Part shown: piece after piece, positions 5,244 to 9,447 of the stretch
Layout: each line of letters begins with the position of its first letter
Numbering within the stretch: position 1 is the first letter of the stretch
NCBI GenBank assembly: GCA_035316885.1
Contig: DATHII010000381.1
Coordinates: 1-9,447 of the forward strand
Reading direction: 5' to 3'
From: DASRTE01 sp035316885
GTDB taxonomy: Bacteria; Actinomycetota; Actinomycetes; Jiangellales; Jiangellaceae
DNA length: 9,447 nucleotides
Notes under the pieces: model-generated
What the model saw: the letters and a program-made list of their open reading frames with translations, nothing else
Told to the model about the DNA's origin: nothing
Database searches by the model: none
Translations under genes and position numbers: made by a program

Positions 5244-6379
5244 GTCGCGGCACCTTGGAGGAGGGCACCGGTGACCGTCAGACCCGGACCGAATGCCATG
5301 GCCAGCACGTAGTCTCCGACGGGAACAGGGCACATCGACGCGAGGGTCACCAAGATGGTCGCCGAAGAGCAGTTCCCATAGCGAGACAGGATGTCGCGGG
5401 ATCGCTTGACCTGAACGTCATCCAAGGAAAGAACCTCTTGCACCTTGTCGATGATGCGCGGACCGCCAGGGTGGATCGCCCAGTGCCGGACCTCATCAGG
5501 AGCAAGACCGCGGTCAATCAGCAGACGGTCGACGAGCGTAGGGACGTTACGGGCCACAAGCGCTGGCACCCGCGGGGAGAGGGCCATGCGAAACCCGTGG
5601 TCGGTGATGTCCCACGTCATGTCGGCCGTTGAGCCGACGTCGGTAAGCGTCTCCACGGCGATGACGTCGAGCCCCTTTGCGAGCTGCCCGGGGGCCAGCA
5701 CGAGGGCGGCGCAGGCGTCGGCGAATAGTGCGTGCGCAACGGCTTGCTGGGTGTCATGCGGTGGAGGCTGCACATGCAGGGACGGCAGCTCCGTGCAGAC
5801 GAGCACAGCTGGTCGGCGCTGCGCGATGACATAGTCGGTGGCCACCGCCAGCCCAGGGATGGCGGCATAACATCCCATATGCCCGATTGCTAGCCGCCGC
5901 ACTGTCGGGCGCATGCCTAGATCCTTGGCGACATGGACGTCCAGGCCTGGATTGGCGTATCCGGTGCAGGAGACCGTGGCCAGCAGGCCAACCTCTTCGG
6001 GGATGAGGGTGGCCGCCGCCAGCGCACTACCTACCGCCTCCTTGGCCAGGGGCAGGGCGTCGTCGAGGAATCGCCGCATCCGCTGGGCGGTACTCCAGCG
6101 GCATACGTCCTCGTGCACGGGATAGGCCGTCAAATGACGTGTGTGCACATCGGCGCGGCGCCACACGCGCTCCGCCACGCCGTCATGACCGACGTGGTCC
6201 GCGTAGTAGTCCTCCCACAACGTGGTCTGGTCGTATGCCGGCGGCGTTGACTGGCCGAAGCCGACGATGCGTGCGGGACCGGTCAACGGGGCCAAGGCAA
6301 GCTCACAGGGACACCTGGAAGGCTGCGATGAGGGCTCACTGGGGCCGGGCCGCACTGCTGGTGAACAGTGGCCCGCCAC
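5240..6379 (-). CDS. Type III polyketide synthase (alkylresorcinol/alkylpyrone synthase-like)
   Basis: A homodimeric chalcone-synthase-fold enzyme that extends an acyl-CoA starter with malonyl-CoA and cyclises the chain. The catalytic triad is complete: C170 in GHMGCYAAIPGL, H303 in HWAIHPGGPRIID and N336 in SRYGNCSSATI. The family's C-terminal GFGPG loop appears as AFGPGLTVTG (362-371). Conserved opening residues start at RIVGFGQSTPP (37-47), so the first 30 or so residues may not be translated. The start is uncertain: GTG at 6379 (listed), GTG at 6355 and TTG at 6295 or 6286 are all possible, and none has a good ribosome-binding site. Length of about 350-379 is normal. Its partners suggest a resorcinol- or pyrone-type product from a fatty acyl starter, as for SrsA and BpsA; starter and ring type cannot be read from the sequence. 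It is divergent from the RidA-family gene and convergent with UbiA. Confidence 0.95.
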   Translation of the reverse strand: MAGHCSPAVRPGPSEPSSQPSRCPCELALAPLTGPARIVGFGQSTPPAYDQTTLWEDYYADHVGHDGVAERVWRRADVHTRHLTAYPVHEDVCRWSTAQRMRRFLDDALPLAKEAVGSALAAATLIPEEVGLLATVSCTGYANPGLDVHVAKDLGMRPTVRRLAIGHMGCYAAIPGLAVATDYVIAQRRPAVLVCTELPSLHVQPPPHDTQQAVAHALFADACAALVLAPGQLAKGLDVIAVETLTDVGSTADMTWDITDHGFRMALSPRVPALVARNVPTLVDRLLIDRGLAPDEVRHWAIHPGGPRIIDKVQEVLSLDDVQVKRSRDILSRYGNCSSATILVTLASMCPVPVGDYVLAMAFGPGLTVTGALLQGAAT

Positions 6380-6638
6380 CTTCGTTTCGCTCTGCTCTCC
6401 ATCTCGGCCTCCATCGATTGGGAGAAACCACCAGCCGAGCCCGGCGTTGCCGCAACCCTGCAGGGCGACACATTAGTCTCTGTTGCCGCTGGATTCAGGC
6501 GCGTCGGCTAGAAGGCGAGCCTCCGCACATTCGTGCGACGCCGCCTTCCCCATCTGACGTGGAGCAAGGGAACCATCCCCGTAAGCCGCTCGTCTCCTTT
6601 CCGGCGCTAGGCTCACACGGTTCTCTAGGCTGCGGTCT
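6380..6638. promoter_or_regulatory. Divergent intergenic region between the PKS and RidA-family genes
   Basis: No gene is supported in this stretch. It holds small dyads: GTTGC-C-GCAAC (6446-6456), the adjacent CCCTGCAGGG (6456-6465) and CGCAC-ATTC-GTGCG (6524-6537). GTTGCCGC occurs twice, at 6446 and 6482. A minus-strand TAATGT (6475-6470) could be a -10 box for the PKS gene, but no matching -35 was found. The plus-strand promoter boxes lie at the right end. Confidence 0.45.
6608..6631 (+). promoter_or_regulatory. Tandem TAGGCT boxes before the RidA-family gene; second is a likely leaderless -10
   Basis: TAGGCT occurs at 6608-6613 and again at 6626-6631, 18 bp apart. The second ends 7 nt before the ATG at 6639, which places the transcription start at or beside the start codon, and no Shine-Dalgarno is present. 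The first copy may be an alternative -10 for a start near 6620, giving a short leader, or chance. Confidence 0.5.
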
Positions 6639-7043
6639 ATGAATCACATCGAGCTGCTTCGTCCCGGCGGACTGGTGATCTCACCCGCGTTCAGTCACGT
6701 CGCGGTGATCCCGCCGGGCGCCACAACCATCCACGTCGGCGGGCAGAACGCCGTCGACGGCACCGGTGCCCTGGTGGGCGGGGAGGACGTCGCCCTGCAG
6801 ACCCGGCAGGTGATGGCCAACCTGGGCACCGCGCTCGCCGCCGCGGGCGCGACCATGGCCGACCTCGTGAGCGTGTTGGTCCTGCTGGTCGACGGCGCCG
6901 ACCTCGGCAGCGCGTATGGCGAGGCTGCTAGCGCTCTCGGCGACAACCCCGAGCCGCCGCTGGTCACGGCCGCGATCGTGCAAAGGCTAGGGGTCCCGGG
7001 AGCTCTGGTCGAGGTCTCGGCGATCGCCGCACTGTTCCGGTGA
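6639..7043 (+). CDS. RidA family protein (YjgF/YER057c/UK114)
   Basis: A 134-residue single-domain protein of the RidA superfamily, whose best-known members hydrolyse reactive enamine/imine intermediates released by PLP enzymes. It forms trimers with active sites at subunit interfaces. Visible family features are IHVGGQNAVDGTG (31-43), the helix with TRQVMANLGTALAAAGATMADLV (55-77), and the closing RLGVPGALVEVSAIA (116-130). R116 lies where RidA's substrate-carboxylate-binding Arg105 sits, judged by eye, so deaminase activity is possible; other subfamilies lack it or act on different substrates. Length is normal. The gene is probably read from a leaderless transcript, and its TGA overlaps the GTG of the next gene (GTGA, 7040-7043), so the two proteins are made together. 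Family is firm; substrate and any link to the polyketide locus are unknown. Confidence 0.92.
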   Translation: MNHIELLRPGGLVISPAFSHVAVIPPGATTIHVGGQNAVDGTGALVGGEDVALQTRQVMANLGTALAAAGATMADLVSVLVLLVDGADLGSAYGEAASALGDNPEPPLVTAAIVQRLGVPGALVEVSAIAALFR

Positions 7044-8170
7044 ACGCCGAGCGCGGACCGGAGCTGTACGAACGGGGGCGTACCGCCGGAGATCCGGGGC
7101 CGGATGTCGACCGGACGGAGGCGTTGCGGGAGCGGCTATTCGGCGATGCCCTGGGGGCGTTGGAGCTCTACACGATCTATCTTGGTGAACGGCTCGGGCT
7201 GTATCGAGCTCTCGCAGAAAGCGGTGCCGCCACCTCGTCGCAGCTAGCCGAACGCACCGGAACGACCGAGCGCTACGTGCGGGAATGGCTTGAGCACCAC
7301 GCCGCGAGTGGGCTGCTCGCGGTCGACGACGCGCGGGCTGAACCACTCGCTCGCCGGTACTGGTTGCCGCCGGAGCACATCCCCGTCCTGGCAGATCGCG
7401 ACGACGTCCGATACGAGGCGTACAACGGCGTCGACATCGTCCGCGCCGGTCGCTCGCTTCCACAGCTAGTGGAGGCATTTCGGGTTGGAAACGCGCCGCC
7501 GCCGCTGCCGTGGGAGCCCGAGGGCCGGGCGGATCCAAACCGGGCCCGGTTCATCAACTTGCTTGGCGCCGAATGGCTCCCCGCGATTGTCGACGTCGAC
7601 GCGCGGCTTCGAGCCGCGCCACCAGCGCGGGTCCTCGACATCGCGTGCGGCACCGGCTGGTCGAGCATCGCCATGGCCCAGGCGTACCCCGATATCAAGG
7701 TGGACGGCGTCGATCTCGATCACAACGCGATCGGCGCCGCTCGCCAGAACGCCGAGCGGGCCGGCGTTGCTGATCGAGTGATGTTCTCTGTTACCGACGC
7801 CGCCGACATCGGCGGAACGGGCCGGTACGACCTGGTGACGATCTTCGAGGCCCTGCATGACATGTCACGACCCGTTGAGGCACTCAACGCAGCGCGGCAA
7901 ATGCTCTCCGAGAACGGGAGGATGCTCGTGGTCGACGGGCTGGTCGCCGAGGAGTTCACTGTTCCCGCTTCACCGCGAGACCGAACTGAGTACGGCTGGA
8001 GCGTGGTCTCCTGCCTGCCCGGCGCCATGGGAGACCCGCAGACCGCAGCCACCGGAGCCGTCATGCGCCCCTCGATGCTTCGTCAGTACGCCCTCCAGGC
8101 GGGATTCAGCGGGATGGAGGTTCTCCCGATACACACCGACTACTGGCGCTTCTACCAACTGCTCCGGTGA
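7040..8170 (+). CDS. Class I SAM-dependent methyltransferase with winged-helix N-terminal domain
   Basis: A 376-residue cytosolic methyltransferase. Residues about 28-110 form a winged-helix segment (LGLYRALAESGAATSSQLAE, then TTERYVREWLEHHAASGLL) like the dimerisation/substrate domain of bacterial O-methyltransferases. The Rossmann-like catalytic domain follows: motif I VLDIACGTGWSSIAMA (198-213), the acidic strand VDGVDLD with D226 for the SAM ribose, motif FSVTDAADI (249-257), and YDLVTIFEALHDM (263-275) followed by the LS-E-NGRMLVVDG strand (289-300). The start GTG overlaps the RidA-family stop as GTGA, which indicates translational coupling; about 25 polar residues precede the domain. 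The substrate is not evident. It could act on a small aromatic or polyketide such as the product of the divergent PKS locus, or on an unrelated metabolite. It is not related to the ICMT-type enzyme nearby. Confidence 0.9.
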   Translation: MNAERGPELYERGRTAGDPGPDVDRTEALRERLFGDALGALELYTIYLGERLGLYRALAESGAATSSQLAERTGTTERYVREWLEHHAASGLLAVDDARAEPLARRYWLPPEHIPVLADRDDVRYEAYNGVDIVRAGRSLPQLVEAFRVGNAPPPLPWEPEGRADPNRARFINLLGAEWLPAIVDVDARLRAAPPARVLDIACGTGWSSIAMAQAYPDIKVDGVDLDHNAIGAARQNAERAGVADRVMFSVTDAADIGGTGRYDLVTIFEALHDMSRPVEALNAARQMLSENGRMLVVDGLVAEEFTVPASPRDRTEYGWSVVSCLPGAMGDPQTAATGAVMRPSMLRQYALQAGFSGMEVLPIHTDYWRFYQLLR

Positions 8171-8239
8171 GGGCGTGGGTTGTGCAAGCGGTTCCACCGG
8201 CCGGTGCGATTGCGCGCCAGGCGCGGTAGATTGCGCTCG

Positions 8240-8256
8240 GGAGGGCGGGCCCCTCC
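8240..8256 (+). terminator. GC-rich hairpin after the methyltransferase gene (possible terminator)
   Basis: GGAGGG (8240-8245), loop CGGGC, CCCTCC (8251-8256): a perfect 6-bp stem 70 nt past the stop codon at 8170. There is no T-run after it, so intrinsic termination is uncertain. Hairpins without a U-tract are common 3' ends in actinobacteria. Confidence 0.3.
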
Positions 8257-8368
8257 GACAGTCGGGCTCCGAGGTCGCTGTTAAAGCCCACTACCTCCTT
8301 TGCCGCTTCTAACCCTGGTCGAGGAGTGCGGATGCGTCCCCGAGCCGGTCACACTCCTGGCTGGCGGG

Positions 8369-8383
8369 CCCCGGTTCCCGGGG
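8369..8383 (+). promoter_or_regulatory. Hairpin overlapping the ribosome-binding region of the cyclase-like gene
   Basis: CCCCGG (8369-8374), loop TTC, CCGGGG (8378-8383) form a perfect 6-bp stem. The right arm is part of the G-run 8380-8385, the only SD-like sequence before the ATG at 8393 (7-nt spacing). If it forms in mRNA it would mask the ribosome-binding site. The rest of 8171-8392 shows no gene. Confidence 0.35.
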
Positions 8384-8392
8384 GGTTCGCCG

Positions 8393-9447
8393 ATGGCAAC
8401 TGAGTCGGCTTGCCTTCTGCTGACCGACATCTCGGGCTACACGGGCTACCTCGCGGGCGTCGAGCTCGATCACGCGCAGGACATCCTCGCGGATCTCATG
8501 GGCACGATCGTCACCGCGCTACGACCCAGCTTCCGGCTGGCCAAGCTCGAAGGCGACGCCGCGTTCACGTTCGCGATCACGGAGAAGTTGGACGGGTCGC
8601 TGCTCCTCGACGTGATCGAGCGCTGCTACTTCGGCTTCCGACGGCGACGCCGCGATGTGCGCCAGGCGACGTCGTGCAAATGCAATGCGTGCGTGCGCAT
8701 CCCCGACCTCGACTTGAAGTTCGTCGTCCACCACGGCACGATCCTGCGGCAGCGTGTTGCCGGCCAGGAGGAGCTGCTCGGACCGGACGTCATCCTCGTC
8801 CATCGCCTGCTCAAGAACGACGTGATCGCATCCACGGGTATCGAGGCATACGCGCTGTTCACTCAGCAGTGCGTCGACGCGATGGATGTCGACGTGTCCG
8901 CGCTCGGCATGCGCACATCCAGTGAGACGTACGAGCACATAGGCGCGGTAACCGTGTGGGTCCACGACCTCGGCCGACGCTGGCAGGAGGAGGAGTCGCG
9001 CACACGCGTCATCGTCGACGAGCGCGAGGCGGTGTTCCGGTTCGACACGCCGACTTCGGCCCCGCCGCAGGTCGCCTGGGAGTTCGTGACAACGCCGGGC
9101 CGACGGATCACCTGGCAGGGGGTGACCGGGGTCAAGGTGATCGCGACGGGTAACCGCCGAGGGGTTGGGGCCACTAACCACTGCATGCACGGGGAGGGCG
9201 CGATCATCGAAGAGGTCCTCGATTGGCGTCCTTACGACTATTTCACCTACCGGAACACCGTCCCGACAGCGATGGGGCCTGTCCGCTTTCTCGCGACGAC
9301 GGAGTTCGAGCCCACGCCCGGCGGGACGATCCTCCACGAGCGGTTCGCGGCGCCCAAGACGCCCAAGGAGCGGGCCATCATGGAGCAGATAGCCTCCTGG
9401 CTGGAGGAGGCAGTGCGGACGAGCACAATCCGTCTGACCGAGCAGCT
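8393..9447 (+). CDS. DUF2652 class III nucleotidyl-cyclase-like protein with SRPBCC-like domain (3' partial)
   Basis: The frame runs open from ATG 8393 to the right edge (351 complete codons). The N-terminal ~180 residues match DUF2652, related to class III adenylate/guanylate cyclase catalytic domains: LLLTDISGYTGYL (8-20) corresponds to the first metal-binding strand with D12, and LAKLEGDAAFTF (49-60) to the second with D55. An unusual C95-x-C97-x2-C100 cluster precedes LKFVVHHG (108-115), and then RLLKNDV (138-144). I could not place the Asn/Arg pair that stabilises the cyclase transition state, so cyclase activity is doubtful. From about residue 205 an SRPBCC (START/polyketide-cyclase-like) ligand-binding domain begins with VFRFDTPTSAPPQVAWEFVT and runs to the edge with IMEQIASWLEE. 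It may bind a small hydrophobic ligand. The start follows a G-run in a hairpin. Preceding genes are on the same strand, 222 nt away, so a separate unit is likely. Confidence 0.87.
   Translation, partial: MATESACLLLTDISGYTGYLAGVELDHAQDILADLMGTIVTALRPSFRLAKLEGDAAFTFAITEKLDGSLLLDVIERCYFGFRRRRRDVRQATSCKCNACVRIPDLDLKFVVHHGTILRQRVAGQEELLGPDVILVHRLLKNDVIASTGIEAYALFTQQCVDAMDVDVSALGMRTSSETYEHIGAVTVWVHDLGRRWQEEESRTRVIVDEREAVFRFDTPTSAPPQVAWEFVTTPGRRITWQGVTGVKVIATGNRRGVGATNHCMHGEGAIIEEVLDWRPYDYFTYRNTVPTAMGPVRFLATTEFEPTPGGTILHERFAAPKTPKERAIMEQIASWLEEAVRTSTIRLTEQ

Noticed and set aside
4892..5632. Plus-strand open frame of 246 codons across the UbiA/PKS junction
   Set aside because: It overlaps UbiA in another frame and the PKS on the opposite strand; the composition is a low-complexity R/G/D shadow.
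6446..6489. Direct repeat GTTGCCGC (6446 and 6482) as a regulator site for the PKS
   Set aside because: The same octamer also occurs inside the UbiA coding region at 4563, so it is likely composition-driven; kept only as a note in the intergenic entry.
8923..8930. Second TGAGACGT half-site of the 4291-4307 palindrome
   Set aside because: It is a single half-site within a coding region without the facing arm, so it is best explained by chance.
8519..9337. Minus-strand open frame of 272 codons
   Set aside because: It is antisense to the DUF2652/SRPBCC gene, whose plus-strand frame is open to the window edge and shows clear family motifs; the antisense product has no recognisable domain.
1..9447. 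Mobile element, CRISPR array, tRNA or rRNA
   Set aside because: No transposase or integrase motifs, no terminal inverted repeats with target duplications, no regularly spaced repeats and no cloverleaf-like sequences were noticed on either strand.

Overview
The window is high-GC DNA of actinobacterial character. Coding regions have strongly GC-biased third positions, GTG starts are frequent, overlaps are of the ATGA/GTGA type, and two genes have leaderless-type TAGGCT promoter boxes just before their ATG. The species cannot be named from the sequence. No rRNA, tRNA, CRISPR array, transposase or integrase was seen.

Layout. (1) 2-928 (+): C-terminal part of an ECF42-type sigma factor, cut by the left edge. 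(2) 1031-2299 (+): a Gfo/Idh/MocA-family NAD(P)-dependent oxidoreductase with a cysteine-rich insertion. (3) 2306-2566 (-): a small protein of unknown function, convergent with the oxidoreductase. (4) 2698-6379: a four-gene lipid/polyketide locus made of an FAD-dependent oxidoreductase of the geranylgeranyl-reductase-like group (-), an isoprenylcysteine-carboxyl-methyltransferase-like membrane O-methyltransferase (-), a UbiA-family prenyltransferase (+) and a type III polyketide synthase (-). (5) 6639-8170 (+): a RidA-family protein translationally coupled to a SAM-dependent methyltransferase with a winged-helix N-terminus. (6) 8393-9447 (+): a class III nucleotidyl-cyclase-like DUF2652 domain fused to an SRPBCC-like domain, cut by the right edge.

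How the genes fit together. The strongest functional story is 2698-6379. A type III PKS with an ICMT-like methyltransferase and a flavin oxidase is the gene set used for methylated alkylresorcinols and alkylquinones (SrsA/SrsB/SrsC in Streptomyces griseus) and, without the flavoprotein, for methylated alkylpyrones (BpsA/BpsB in Bacillus subtilis). Here a UbiA prenyltransferase sits inside the locus, so I infer a membrane product whose polyketide ring is oxidised, O-methylated and prenylated, i.e. a quinone-like meroterpenoid. The genes lie on alternating strands. UbiA and the methyltransferase diverge from a 123-bp region, while UbiA and the PKS converge and share a palindromic CTAG that gives a TAG stop on both strands. 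A perfect 8-1-8 bp palindrome lies exactly on the methyltransferase start codon and looks like an operator.

The RidA/methyltransferase pair diverges from the PKS and may or may not belong to the same pathway. The sigma factor, the Gfo/Idh/MocA enzyme and the cyclase-like gene look like unrelated neighbours.
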